Translations under genes and position numbers: made by a program
NCBI RefSeq assembly: GCF_033597815.2
Contig: NZ_CP166245.1
Location: forward strand, 2,232,001 to 2,296,000
Source of the DNA: Staphylococcus sp. KG4-3
Lineage (GTDB): Bacteria > Bacillota > Bacilli > Staphylococcales > Staphylococcaceae
Direction of reading: 5' to 3'
DNA length: 64,000 nt
Shown: positions 55,657 through 64,000 of the stretch, piece by piece
Numbering within the stretch: position 1 is the first letter of the stretch
How the letters are laid out: each line of letters begins with the position of its first letter
The notes under the pieces: generated by a model
The model's input: the letters and a program-made list of their open reading frames with translations, nothing else
What the model was told of the DNA's origin: nothing
The model's database searches: none

Positions 55657-56946
55657 TTATGACGGAACTTCTGTACGTTTCCCACTATGTTTTCTAATTA
55701 TTGCAGCGCTTATTGAAGAAACAACTCCAAAAATAATAAAACCGATAAACATCCACATAGTAGCATTCATTTCTAGTGGTTGATCCATATAAAGTAATGC
55801 TCTCAAATATTCACCATAGTGAGTGAATGGATTCCAACTCACAACATAATCTTGATAAAATTGCGGTAGCATTTGTTTAGGAAACATTACAAGTTGCATG
55901 CTAAAGAACATTGCTATAAAGAATATTGGAATAGACTTCATACCTAACCAAGTCATAACACCTAAAATAAGACCAATAAAGCCTAGTAATGCAATAGAAA
56001 CAAAAAGACCTATTTTATTAATATCAGGGAAATCAAATCCTTGAACACTAGACATAAAGTATACATAACCAAATCCACCTACAAAGGCAGTAACAACTGC
56101 AATTGCAAGTTGACCTAACGACGCAATAATGCGGTGCGAAATTATAATATTATCTGAAGTTCTAAATGCAAAGAACAGCAAAATAGATGCCACAATCGAA
56201 CTAATCCACACTGGCATAAACATCAAGAATGATGCATTACCATTACCTTGATGGTCTTTAACTTTATGAATCTTTTGATCTGATACTTTCACAGGGTTTG
56301 TAAGTCCTTGAATATCACTAGGGTTAACTTTAACATCCTGTTTTTCTAGAGTATCTAAACCTTGTTGTGTTATTTGTTTATTTAAATTATCACCGATACC
56401 TTTTAATACATTTGAAGAAATTTGTGATGCTTGCATATTCGCACCACTATTAATCAATGTTTTAAATTCTGCTTGGTTGACTGTTATGTCTTGTGAAGCA
56501 GCAGATTTATCCATTTGACTTTGCATTTTTTTAGCCTGTTCTGGCGGTATTTCACCTGATTGTATTTTCTCTTGTATTTCTTGCTTTTTACTATCCATTA
56601 CTATTTTTTGAGTTTTACTCATCGCATGTTTTGAAAAATCTTTCTCAAAAATAGCTGCACCAAAATATTTTTGGTCATCTAATCCTTTTCGAGCATCTTT
56701 TTCATTATCTACTTCAACCCATTTTATAGTATCAGAATCACTATTTAATAGTTTATCTTCTAACTTTTTACCAATGTTAATGTCATTATTTTGAATAGAT
56801 GTGCCTTCATCTTGATTAACAATAGCAATTGGTAAAGCTTTTGGTTTAGGATTGTAAGCTGGATAAAATGCTATTGAAAATATTGCCAATATGATTAAAA
56901 TTGCTATTGGCGCTATCCAAAGTAATTTATTTTTAAATATATTCAT
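55657..56946 (-). CDS. YhgE/Pip-family ABC-2 type membrane exporter
   Basis: 429 aa. One N-terminal membrane helix (11-30) is followed by PKALPIAIVNQDEGTSI, typical of the YhgE/Pip family. A ~190-residue extracytoplasmic, partly coiled-coil domain and five C-terminal helices complete it. Relatives are linked to drug, solvent or secretion functions (EsaA/Pip-like). No ATPase gene is adjacent. It is divergent from a TetR gene across 156 bp with a clear dyad, so it is probably an inducible efflux protein. AGGAGG is 8 nt before the ATG at 56946. Confidence 0.83.
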   Translation of the reverse strand: MNIFKNKLLWIAPIAILIILAIFSIAFYPAYNPKPKALPIAIVNQDEGTSIQNNDINIGKKLEDKLLNSDSDTIKWVEVDNEKDARKGLDDQKYFGAAIFEKDFSKHAMSKTQKIVMDSKKQEIQEKIQSGEIPPEQAKKMQSQMDKSAASQDITVNQAEFKTLINSGANMQASQISSNVLKGIGDNLNKQITQQGLDTLEKQDVKVNPSDIQGLTNPVKVSDQKIHKVKDHQGNGNASFLMFMPVWISSIVASILLFFAFRTSDNIIISHRIIASLGQLAIAVVTAFVGGFGYVYFMSSVQGFDFPDINKIGLFVSIALLGFIGLILGVMTWLGMKSIPIFFIAMFFSMQLVMFPKQMLPQFYQDYVVSWNPFTHYGEYLRALLYMDQPLEMNATMWMFIGFIIFGVVSSISAAIIRKHSGKRTEVPS

Positions 56947-57047
56947 ATTAATTACCTCCTTTTTGAACATTGTGTTGATTAATCACTACTTTGTTTATTA
57001 TAATGAGCATAATTCAATAAGCAATATTCAATAAACTTCATTTTGTT

Positions 57048-57067
57048 TGTTTATCAACAAATAAACA
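57048..57067. promoter_or_regulatory. Dyad operator candidate for the TetR gene
   Basis: TGTTTAT-CAACAA-ATAAACA is a perfect 7-bp dyad in the divergent region, 35 bp before the tetR start. It is the most likely operator for autoregulation and control of the yhgE-like gene. Confidence 0.55.
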
Positions 57068-57102
57068 TGGTTTGTCTATTAAAGTTTAAGGAGATGAGTA
57101 AA

Positions 57103-57708
57103 ATGATAGAAGATCGTCGTGTCAGAAAAACTAAAAATGCAATCAAACAAGCTTTTATAAAATTATTAGCAGAAAAAGAACTAGAGCGAATAACGATACA
57201 AGATATAACATCCTTAGCAGATATTAACCGAGGTACTTTCTATTTACACTACGAAGATAAATATATTTTACTTTCAGACCTAGAAGATGAAATTCTCGTT
57301 GGTTTAGCAGATGAAATAGGTACTTATAAGTTGGTTATGCAAGATTCAAATTTAGAAGACTTCGCTAAAATATTTTCGGAAAAAATTCTTAAAAATATCA
57401 TTCTCCATATCCAAAAAGATATCGATTTTTACTTAGTTATTTTTAAGTTAGATAGAAAAAGCCATCTTGAAGATAAGATTTCAGAACTTATGTACTCTAA
57501 TATGACAAAAAACCTTAACAACAAACAAAAAATTTCAGGCATACCAATAGATTATTTTCATAGTTATGTTTCAGGTGCTACGATTTCTTTTATCAAACAT
57601 TGGGTACAAGATAATAATAGAATGGAACCCGATATTGTTGCTGATCACTTATTCAAAATTATATTTAACGGACCATTACGTCTAATGGCAAAAGAACAAT
57701 ATCAATAA
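57103..57708 (+). CDS. TetR family regulator (YhgE-linked)
   Basis: 201 aa. The helix-turn-helix is ERITIQDITSLADINRGTFYLHYEDKYILLSDLEDEI, the form typical of TetR proteins paired with YhgE/Pip exporters. The C-terminal ligand domain is all helical. The ATG at 57103 is 9 nt after AAGGAG; an ATG nine bases earlier overlaps the site. It is followed after 29 nt by a CorA-like gene, so the two may be one transcript. Confidence 0.86.
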   Translation: MIEDRRVRKTKNAIKQAFIKLLAEKELERITIQDITSLADINRGTFYLHYEDKYILLSDLEDEILVGLADEIGTYKLVMQDSNLEDFAKIFSEKILKNIILHIQKDIDFYLVIFKLDRKSHLEDKISELMYSNMTKNLNNKQKISGIPIDYFHSYVSGATISFIKHWVQDNNRMEPDIVADHLFKIIFNGPLRLMAKEQYQ

Positions 57709-57737
57709 CACTTCTGAAGAAAGGACCTCATTTTATC

Positions 57738-58676
57738 ATGATAACTGCATATAAACATTCACAAACTGATAAAATAATCGAATCTAAACTAGATCAAACA
57801 GCTTCATGGGTTAATGTTGTTGATCCCAACTGGGAGGAAATCGAAATGCTTATAGATCGCTATGACATTCCTGAAGATTTCATACGAGACCCATTAGATA
57901 GAGAAGAGAGTGCGCGTGTTGAATACGACGAAGATTCGCATTATTCATTAATTATATTAGACTTACCTATTATAAATGACACTAATTCAAAAGTATTGTC
58001 ATTTATTACTATTCCTTTAGGAATTATTATTGGAAATAAAAAAATCATTACTATTTGTAATGTTGAAAATGAATTCTTAGAAAACTTTGCACGTCAGAAC
58101 ATAAACCTACGCTTTCATAGTCGTTTTGCATTAAATATATTGTTAACAATTACAAATCATTACAATAGAAATTTGAGATTACTGAATAAAACACGTGTGC
58201 GTATTGAACGTGACTTAAAGAATAACGTCACAAATAAACAACTTTATAATTTAATGGAAGTAGAAAAAAGTTTAGTTTATTTTTTAGCTGCACTTAAAGG
58301 TAATGAAGGCATAGTAAAGAAATTATTCCGTCTACCAGCTATGAAACGCTTTGATGAAGATGAAGACATTTTAGAGGACTTGTTAATCGAAAATAATCAA
58401 GCTTTAGAAACGACGAGACTTTATACAGATATATTAGAAAGTATCACTACTTCATACGCATCATTACTATCAAATGAGATGAATAATACGATGAAAACAT
58501 TAACGCTTTTCACTGTATTTTTAACATTGCCAACTTTAGTATTTAGCTTTTTTGGCATGAATGTTCCCTTACCTATTGATGACCATAGTTATATTTCATG
58601 GCTCATTGTGATTGGCATTTCTCTCATTATCGTGACCATCGTAGGCGCGTTTTTATGGCGCAAACAAAAATTGTGA
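57738..58676 (+). CDS. CorA-family divalent cation transporter (second copy)
   Basis: 312 aa. An acidic cytosolic domain and a long helix lead to two C-terminal membrane helices, with the FGMNVPLP motif after the first. The ending RKQKL is basic. It differs strongly from the 11.8-kb copy (FGMNVPLP versus YGMNFTNMPEL) and belongs to the Lactobacillales/Staphylococcus CorA type, likely the main Mg2+ channel or an efflux variant. The ribosome site is weak (AAAGGA, 12 nt). Confidence 0.86.
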   Translation: MITAYKHSQTDKIIESKLDQTASWVNVVDPNWEEIEMLIDRYDIPEDFIRDPLDREESARVEYDEDSHYSLIILDLPIINDTNSKVLSFITIPLGIIIGNKKIITICNVENEFLENFARQNINLRFHSRFALNILLTITNHYNRNLRLLNKTRVRIERDLKNNVTNKQLYNLMEVEKSLVYFLAALKGNEGIVKKLFRLPAMKRFDEDEDILEDLLIENNQALETTRLYTDILESITTSYASLLSNEMNNTMKTLTLFTVFLTLPTLVFSFFGMNVPLPIDDHSYISWLIVIGISLIIVTIVGAFLWRKQKL

Positions 58677-58775
58677 ATTAGATTATAAACGCTTATTAAA
58701 TCATACAAAATCTTTATAAAACTTTATAACGCTCATACAATGGTGAGAATAGTCTTTGTATAAGTAATATTTTCA

Positions 58776-58973
58776 TTAAAATAACTGTCCTATAGACACC
58801 TTGCTATTAATAAGACAATTTTTGACTTCGACAAATTCATATACAAAATTTAAATCTAATATCACATCAACTTTACGTAATAAATAATTGTTAAGCACTA
58901 ATTTAGAAATAGAAATCATTTCATATTGGTCTCTTTTATCAATTGATCTATGCAACATAATAAACACCATCAC
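58776..58973 (-). pseudogene. Truncated IS1182-family transposase N-terminus
   Basis: 65 codons. KRDQYEMISISKLVLNNYLLRKVDVILDLNFVYEFVE matches the conserved N-terminal region of IS1182-type transposases as I know it (KRDQYEMVSIE-LVP-NHLLRK-D--LD--FIY). After this the frame loses similarity and stops, with no catalytic DDE region anywhere nearby. It is a decayed insertion-sequence end, not an active gene. Confidence 0.7.
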
Positions 58974-59004
58974 TGTTTAATTTATATATAATCTTTTTAG
59001 TGTA

Positions 59005-59127
59005 ATATCGGCAGTGATTTAGACCGACTCCTGTGGTAGAACTCTAGTCGAAGATTATAGGCTAAGGCAGTGACCGCGGGAAGCATACAAAAAAACTGTC
59101 AACAAAGTTGGAGAATTTGTCGACAGT
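59005..59127. mobile_element. Non-coding insertion-sequence-end remnant with hairpin
   Basis: A GC-richer block stands out against its AT-rich surroundings. It contains GACTCCTGTGG, CGAAGATTATAGGCTAAGG and CCGCGGGAAGCATA, motifs I recall from the leader and ends of staphylococcal IS1182-like elements. It ends in a hairpin (59095-59106 with 59116-59127, one G-T pair). Together with the transposase fragment it marks an old insertion of roughly 350 bp. The gap 58677-59217 holds nothing else besides the next terminator. Confidence 0.5.
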
Positions 59128-59130
59128 CTG

Positions 59131-59160
59131 AGACTAATCCGTATGAAGACGGATTAGTCT
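59131..59160. terminator. Terminator near scrA
   Basis: A 12-bp perfect inverted repeat (AGACTAATCCGT / ACGGATTAGTCT) with a 6-nt loop, 58 nt past the scrA stop. It has a T-tract on the plus side. Confidence 0.8.
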
Positions 59161-59217
59161 TTTATTTTGATAATGTAATTTTTGTACTACTTTAAATCTT
59201 AATATACCTTTATACTA

Positions 59218-60660
59218 CTATGCTTCAATATTTCTATATTTCTTGCTATATGACAAAGCGTATGTTATGCAAAATGCTACGATAAATGCAATGATCATTG
59301 CTATACCGTAATGTAACCAACCATTGTTTTGGCCGCTAATAGATATAAATCCTGGTATACCTGCAGTGCCTAATGCAATAGCTTTAACTTTAAAGAATGC
59401 TATATAGGCAGAACCGATACCTGAACCTATAATTGCCCCAATAAACGGATATCTTAACTTCAAGTTCACACCAAACATTGCTGGTTCTGTAATACCTAGT
59501 AGAGCAGATACGCCCGCAGCGGATGCTACACCTTTTAATTTTTTATTTTCTTTTATAATAAAGAATGCTGCAAGGGCAGCCGCTCCTTGTGCAATATTAG
59601 ACATTGTTGCAATAGGGAATATAAATGAACCGCCTGTTGATGAACTGTCAGCGATAAGTTGAGTTTCAATAGCAATAAAACTATGATGCATACCTGTGAT
59701 AACAATCGGCGCATATAACAAACCAAATATAAGACCGCCGATAGCACCACCAAATTCATATAGCCACGTTAAACCGTCTGATAACCAATATCCTAAAGTA
59801 CGTGTTAATGGACCAACAAATGAAAATGTTATAAAACCTGTTGATAATATTGCTAATAAAGGTGTTAATAAATTGTCTAATACTGTTGGTATAACTTTCC
59901 TTAGTCCTTTTTCAATTGTTGCAAGAATATATGTAGCTACTAGCATTGGTAATACTTGACCTTGATATCCTACTTGATTAATTTCGAGTCCAAATAAGTT
60001 CCAATGAGGAATCTCTTTTCCCGCTTCTAATGCTTTCGGATAATCATAAGCACTCATCAATTCTGGATGAACCAATATCATTCCAAGTGCTGCCCCGAGA
60101 TATGCATTACCTCCAAATCGTTTTGCAGCACTAAAACCAATTAGTATAGGTAGTAATGTAAACGGCGCATTAGCAAAAATGTTAATCATTTCAGCTAAGC
60201 CACTAAACTGATTTTGTACTTCTATTAATGATTGATTATCATAAAAAATACCAGGTGCAGTTAATATATTATTGATACCCATGAGCAAACCACCAGCTAC
60301 AATTGCTGGTATGATTGGAACAAAGATATCTGATAGCATTTTCACAAACCTTTGAAAAGGATTCATGTTTTTAGTGCCTTGCGCTTTCACATCTGACACC
60401 GAAGACGCTTCTTTACCGGTTATCTTTTCTAATTCACTAAACACTTTATTTACTGTACCAGAACCAATGATAACCTGATATTGTCCCCCAGTTGAAAATG
60501 TACCTTTTACAACATCCATATCCCCTAATGCCTTTTCATTAACCAAGTCTTCATTCTTTAATACAAGTCTCAAACGCGTTGCACAATGTGTCATTGCTTC
60601 AACATTATCCTCTCCACCAAGCGCTTGCAATATATTTTCTGCAGACTTTTTATAATTCAT
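59218..60660 (-). CDS. scrA: Sucrose-specific PTS enzyme IIBC
   Basis: 480 aa, the length of S. xylosus ScrA. The N-terminal IIB domain has phospho-Cys26 (MTHCATRLRLVL). The IIC domain contains FVPIIPAIVAGGLLMG, GMHHSFIAIE and LLGITEPAMFGV (substrate-site Glu). No IIA domain is fused, as is usual for this subgroup, which borrows the glucose IIA. It imports and phosphorylates sucrose. AGGAGG is 7 nt upstream. Two LacI-type operators overlap its promoter and leader. No scrB or scrR is in the window. Confidence 0.9.
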   Translation of the reverse strand: MNYKKSAENILQALGGEDNVEAMTHCATRLRLVLKNEDLVNEKALGDMDVVKGTFSTGGQYQVIIGSGTVNKVFSELEKITGKEASSVSDVKAQGTKNMNPFQRFVKMLSDIFVPIIPAIVAGGLLMGINNILTAPGIFYDNQSLIEVQNQFSGLAEMINIFANAPFTLLPILIGFSAAKRFGGNAYLGAALGMILVHPELMSAYDYPKALEAGKEIPHWNLFGLEINQVGYQGQVLPMLVATYILATIEKGLRKVIPTVLDNLLTPLLAILSTGFITFSFVGPLTRTLGYWLSDGLTWLYEFGGAIGGLIFGLLYAPIVITGMHHSFIAIETQLIADSSSTGGSFIFPIATMSNIAQGAAALAAFFIIKENKKLKGVASAAGVSALLGITEPAMFGVNLKLRYPFIGAIIGSGIGSAYIAFFKVKAIALGTAGIPGFISISGQNNGWLHYGIAMIIAFIVAFCITYALSYSKKYRNIEA

Positions 60661-60679
60661 TATATTACCTCCTTTTTAA

Positions 60680-60724
60680 TGGAACCGGTACCAAAACTTT
60701 ATAATAATATTGTAATCGGTTCCA
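60680..60724 (-). promoter_or_regulatory. Two ScrR-type operators at the scrA promoter
   Basis: TGGAACCGGTACCA (60680-60693) and TGTAATCGGTTCCA (60711-60724) are LacI-family palindromes 31 bp apart. On the minus strand the second lies between a -35 TTGCGT and a -10 TACAAT (17-bp spacer), and the first lies in the leader. Repression by a ScrR encoded elsewhere is inferred. Confidence 0.75.
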
Positions 60725-60783
60725 TTAAATAACGCAATCCCATTTTTGTATATTCTTTGTGACTAAATTTAAAGTGTCAATAA

Positions 60784-61359
60784 TTATCCAACTACCGTCA
60801 TATCACTTCCTTTTATATTGAAATAATAGTATTTAATCTTGTCTATAAAATAGTCTTGTAGCATTTTTATATTTTCTTCATTTGTAGGTGCATTATCCAA
60901 ATGAATTGACCAAGCTCTTGCAGGACATTCCGTATTACAAAACATTTTGTGTAGTTTTACTGTATTTCTATTTACAGGTAACTGATTTTTTTTCAATATT
61001 AAGGCTGCAATCCAATAACTAGCTTCTTCATTCTTAATAAATTGTTCATCAGACAATATTCCATTAATTTTTGATTGACAACGTTCTATACCTATATAAT
61101 GCTCGTTCGCAAAAGTATTACCACAGTGCCACTCTACATATGGAGAGGGATGAAACCAATAACATGTCTGCTTATCAACATATGCACACGCCCATCCTTT
61201 TTCCAATTCATTATTATCTATCCTTTGCTGTAGCCAGACAATATAATCCTCTGCACTATTATTTTCTGCATCATCATGCAACACGACACCTAATACTTCA
61301 GATTTTAATTTCGTTATTTTAGATTCTTGATTGTAAAATTTAGAATAAATGTGCTTCAT
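60784..61359 (-). CDS. Stand-alone amidase_2-domain protein (N-acetylmuramoyl-L-alanine amidase type)
   Basis: 191 aa, a single T7-lysozyme/PGRP-like fold. Zinc ligands are visible as His28 (VVLHDD), His137 (KLHKMF) and Cys145 (ECPAR); Tyr60 and the WHCGN / YIGIERC strands complete the active site. It should cleave the MurNAc-L-Ala bond of peptidoglycan. It has no signal peptide, membrane helix or SH3b/LysM wall-binding domain, so how it reaches the wall is unclear. GGAGG is 9 nt before the ATG. It lies between scrA and rsp, with no phage genes around. Confidence 0.8.
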   Translation of the reverse strand: MKHIYSKFYNQESKITKLKSEVLGVVLHDDAENNSAEDYIVWLQQRIDNNELEKGWACAYVDKQTCYWFHPSPYVEWHCGNTFANEHYIGIERCQSKINGILSDEQFIKNEEASYWIAALILKKNQLPVNRNTVKLHKMFCNTECPARAWSIHLDNAPTNEENIKMLQDYFIDKIKYYYFNIKGSDMTVVG

Positions 61360-61589
61360 TTTTCAAAACCTCCGTGACAAATAGAACAATATGAATTTTT
61401 AAGTTGATTTCTCAGAAAAAATTATCTACTAACCAAAATACATTGTCTAAAATTTAATTTTTAACGCCGAATCTCTTTATAAGATTAAAAAATATTTATA
61501 TTTAAAGGATTAAAAGTCATAACTTTTTGTAATATAATGTATTTTGAACAATATACCAATTCAAATTATTATCAGGAGTTGCCTTTACT

Positions 61590-63689
61590 ATGAATAGTAC
61601 AACTTTGTGTATCCACGAATTTCTAAACACTCATACACAACGATGTATACATCAAGTCATACTTTTATTTTCATTAAACAATAAGTTAGATGTTACCTTA
61701 AATGGCCATCAAATATCTGCTGAAAACCATATCATTATTATAAATCACAATGATTTATATCACATTTCAGATTCCGAACAAGTAGTAGAAATGTGTATAC
61801 CTGTCCAACAATTCACAAAAACAATTAAAAGTTTTTTCAACTTTTACTATAACTACAAGTTATTAAATTCCAATGAATACCTTAAGTTCCAAATCTTAAC
61901 GATGATTCAACAGTTGAGTCAATGCGGACCTACTGAGCCACCTATACTCAATGAAATTATAACTATAATTAATAAGGAGGCAAAAATAGAACATGACTTT
62001 ACTTATGTTCCATCTATATGCACAGAAAACACCTTATTAAATGATATAACTGAGTTTATAAAAGCTCATGTTACCCAATCACTTTCCTCCAAAGATGTTT
62101 CGAGTACTTTTTATATTTCTGCGCCTTATATTTCTATATTGTTTAAGAAATATTTAGGTATTAGCTTTAAACATTATATAACTAGTCTTAAGATTGCTTT
62201 ATCACTCGCTGATCTTATTCAAACGAAACACGCAATTTATCATATATCTGAACATTATGGATTCAATCATTATTCAAATTATATCCATCAATTTAAATTT
62301 TTCTTAAATATGACACCTAATGAATTTAGAAAATCAATACATGCTTCACATCAAAACAATATTGTACTAATCAATAATGATTTGGATAGATTCAAGCCCC
62401 AAATTGATTTAATAACTAAAGAAAAGCCTGTTTCATCAAATCAATTACAAATTGATACCAAGCGATTAAATTTTAAGGATTTGGCAAAACCTCCTACTAT
62501 TTTTATTCATATAGATAGTTTAATGGATATTATTCAGTCTGACTTTAATTCTAAATTCAGTTTTAAAGATTTAACTGATGCCTATGTATTAATTAATAAT
62601 ATTAAAAATCTCTCTTTAGAAAATTTAAGTCTCACTGGTATGATTGATTTTGTTGATTCACTATTCTCTGATTATATCGGTATCGCGCTAAGAATAAAAT
62701 CTATGACACAGTTTGATTTTGTCGAAAGCTTAATATTACAATTTTTAAAATTTAAACCAAAATATGCAAAATATCAGCAGAATTACAATTTCCTAATTCT
62801 CTTTGATACCTCTCATTTATCATTAAACGAAGTTAATCGATTATATATTAAAATTAAAAATCTGAACTTTAATATAAAAATGGCTATTACCATCGAAGGT
62901 GTAATTAACCAGGTTAATTCTTTAAAAAATGCTTTCACACTACTCCACAGGTTTAACTTTGATTATCATTTTATCGATATAGAGCAAGCACAAGTTCGAA
63001 ATTTATTAAATAAAAAAGGAGAGGGTTTTAATAATTCAATGAGTTATTACGATTACTTTAGTAAAGTAATCAAAGCTTCACATATTGATACATCAAAGTT
63101 TGTATACACAAAACTTACAAAGCAATGCTTCAAGTTTTACGAAGAAAGCCATCCTTTAGAAATAGCTGATTTAATGTGTCATATTCTTATCTTATTAAAT
63201 AGAGGTTGCGGTGTAGGGTACGAATTAATGCGTAAAGAGAAAGCTGATGTCGCTTTGATGAATAGTCATGGCATTTATGAACCCCTAATGTATATATATC
63301 AATTCATTAGACATTTTATAGGCAAACCAGTTTCTATCCATAAAAACTTTATTATACTAAAGGAAAAAGAAGAAATTCATTTACTTTTATTCAATTCCAT
63401 AAACCGTCGTACTTCACCAAAAGAAGTACTTAATCTTAGCTTAAAACAAACTATATTAAATTCAAAAGTCACATTGTTCATACAGACATTAAATCGAGAA
63501 CATGGATTTATTGACTATGCATTACCACCTTCATTTAATGACATATATATTGAAAGATCATTATTACGATATATTGAACAATCCACTATACCAAAAGCAG
63601 AAATTAGACAGTTTACAGAATTTAAAAATAGCTTAGAATTTATTTTGCATCATGATGAACTAAAATATATTCGTATATTACCTTCTTAA
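61590..63689 (+). CDS. rsp: Large AraC-family regulator Rsp
   Basis: 699 aa (S. aureus Rsp ~701). An N-terminal cupin-like part is followed by the AraC double helix-turn-helix at residues 150-249 (SSKDVSSTFYISAPYISILFKKYLG and YHISEHYGFNHYSNYIHQFKFFLNMTPNEFRK). A ~450-residue C-terminal domain resembles a degenerate glycoside-hydrolase-like barrel. Rsp controls attachment, biofilm and toxin genes and agr in S. aureus. The scrA neighbourhood also matches the rsp locus I recall. Rbf is a paralogue of similar size, hence some doubt. AGGAG is 11 nt from the ATG. Confidence 0.82.
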   Translation: MNSTTLCIHEFLNTHTQRCIHQVILLFSLNNKLDVTLNGHQISAENHIIIINHNDLYHISDSEQVVEMCIPVQQFTKTIKSFFNFYYNYKLLNSNEYLKFQILTMIQQLSQCGPTEPPILNEIITIINKEAKIEHDFTYVPSICTENTLLNDITEFIKAHVTQSLSSKDVSSTFYISAPYISILFKKYLGISFKHYITSLKIALSLADLIQTKHAIYHISEHYGFNHYSNYIHQFKFFLNMTPNEFRKSIHASHQNNIVLINNDLDRFKPQIDLITKEKPVSSNQLQIDTKRLNFKDLAKPPTIFIHIDSLMDIIQSDFNSKFSFKDLTDAYVLINNIKNLSLENLSLTGMIDFVDSLFSDYIGIALRIKSMTQFDFVESLILQFLKFKPKYAKYQQNYNFLILFDTSHLSLNEVNRLYIKIKNLNFNIKMAITIEGVINQVNSLKNAFTLLHRFNFDYHFIDIEQAQVRNLLNKKGEGFNNSMSYYDYFSKVIKASHIDTSKFVYTKLTKQCFKFYEESHPLEIADLMCHILILLNRGCGVGYELMRKEKADVALMNSHGIYEPLMYIYQFIRHFIGKPVSIHKNFIILKEKEEIHLLLFNSINRRTSPKEVLNLSLKQTILNSKVTLFIQTLNREHGFIDYALPPSFNDIYIERSLLRYIEQSTIPKAEIRQFTEFKNSLEFILHHDELKYIRILPS

Positions 63690-63835
63690 CTTTTCATATT
63701 TTAATTGCGTTAAACTTAACAAGTTTTAAAATATAGTAAAATACATTTAGCTAAAACATGGTTTGTACTTTCGATTGCGTAAATTAAATATTTTAGATAT
63801 AACAGAAGAAAATAGATATAAAGGAGAATTATACT

Positions 63836-64000
63836 TTGAAAAGCAGTAAAGTGTTCGCAATTACTATAAGTGCATTAATGTTAATTATTGCTACTGTATT
63901 GATTATTATGATGTTGTCGAGTGGTCAAAAAGAAACTTATTATGGCTATATGAAAAATGAAACGACCGCCGATAAAATAATTAGTGAAAAAAATCATAAA
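63836..64000 (+). CDS. Membrane-anchored protein, partial (cut by window end)
   Basis: A TTG start at 63836 with AAGGAG 9 nt upstream opens a frame that runs to the window edge (55 codons). The N-terminus is Lys/Ser then a hydrophobic segment (FAITISALMLIIATVLIIMML), then a polar part beginning SSGQKETYYGYMKNET. It is a signal anchor or uncleaved signal peptide with an extracellular domain of unknown type. It follows rsp in the same direction after ~145 bp. Confidence 0.6.
   Translation, partial: MKSSKVFAITISALMLIIATVLIIMMLSSGQKETYYGYMKNETTADKIISEKNHK

Noticed and set aside
60784..61359. Prophage or prophage remnant around the amidase
   Set aside because: No holin, tail, integrase or packaging genes are nearby; the neighbours are scrA and rsp.

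Overview
The window reads as a stretch of chromosome from a coagulase-negative Staphylococcus. It is AT-rich, has strong AGGAGG-type ribosome binding sites, and carries many hairpin terminators between small operons. Many products are recognisably staphylococcal: TcaR/TcaA/TcaB, HssRS-HrtAB, IruO, a ScrA-type sucrose PTS, the large AraC regulator Rsp, a GlcP-like glucose porter, Mqo and LctP. From memory, much of the gene order matches the S. aureus segment running from gltS/fni through tcaRAB, hrtAB/hssRS, mqo and lctP to scrA and rsp. The tetritol-type operon, the flavin monooxygenase pair and the siderophore-protein/iruO pair look like accessory insertions. The S. saprophyticus/xylosus/cohnii group is a reasonable guess but is not proven. 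No rRNA, tRNA, CRISPR array, prophage or intact insertion sequence was seen.

Layout. 0.1-9 kb: an ABC-2 exporter pair, araB, a DUF805 membrane protein, a 3-methyladenine glycosylase, an NhaC-type antiporter and a PadR/DUF1700/DUF4097 operon. 9-16 kb: gltS, fni, a CorA-like transporter, a thioesterase pair, an alpha/beta hydrolase and a membrane protein. 16-24 kb: an EmrAB-like drug efflux pair with a TetR regulator, then tcaB, a striking hairpin-repeat array, tcaA and tcaR. 24-29 kb: a YdcF-like protein and the heme detoxification and sensing system hrtAB-hssRS. 29-37 kb: mqo, a GT4 glycosyltransferase, lctP, a CDP-glycerol transferase and a low-complexity lipoprotein. 37-43.5 kb: a PaiA-like acetyltransferase, a quinone oxidoreductase, glcP, and a Fur-box-controlled divergent pair of iruO (with an acetyltransferase) and a siderophore-binding lipoprotein. 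43.5-50 kb: a DUF2871 protein and a polyol dehydrogenase-dhaK-dhaL-rpiB operon with a divergent DeoR regulator. 48-53 kb: two luciferase-like monooxygenases with a YfcC-type transporter, and a short-chain dehydrogenase. 53-59 kb: an NptA-like phosphate transporter, a YhgE/Pip exporter with TetR and a second CorA-like protein, and a decayed IS1182-type transposase end. 59-64 kb: scrA, a stand-alone amidase-domain protein, rsp and the start of a membrane-anchored protein cut by the window edge.

How the parts work together. Several units carry visible regulation. A direct-repeat HssR box precedes hrtBA, and a perfect 7-1-7 Fur box lies between iruO and the siderophore protein. Two LacI-type operators overlap the scrA promoter and 5' leader. 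Paired dyads flank the padR promoter. Catabolite-responsive elements precede araB, gltS and the polyol operon. The most unusual structure is the 450-bp array of seven related hairpin units between tcaA and tcaB: it contains a ~193-bp duplicated block, and its stems vary in a compensatory way, so base pairing appears to be conserved.
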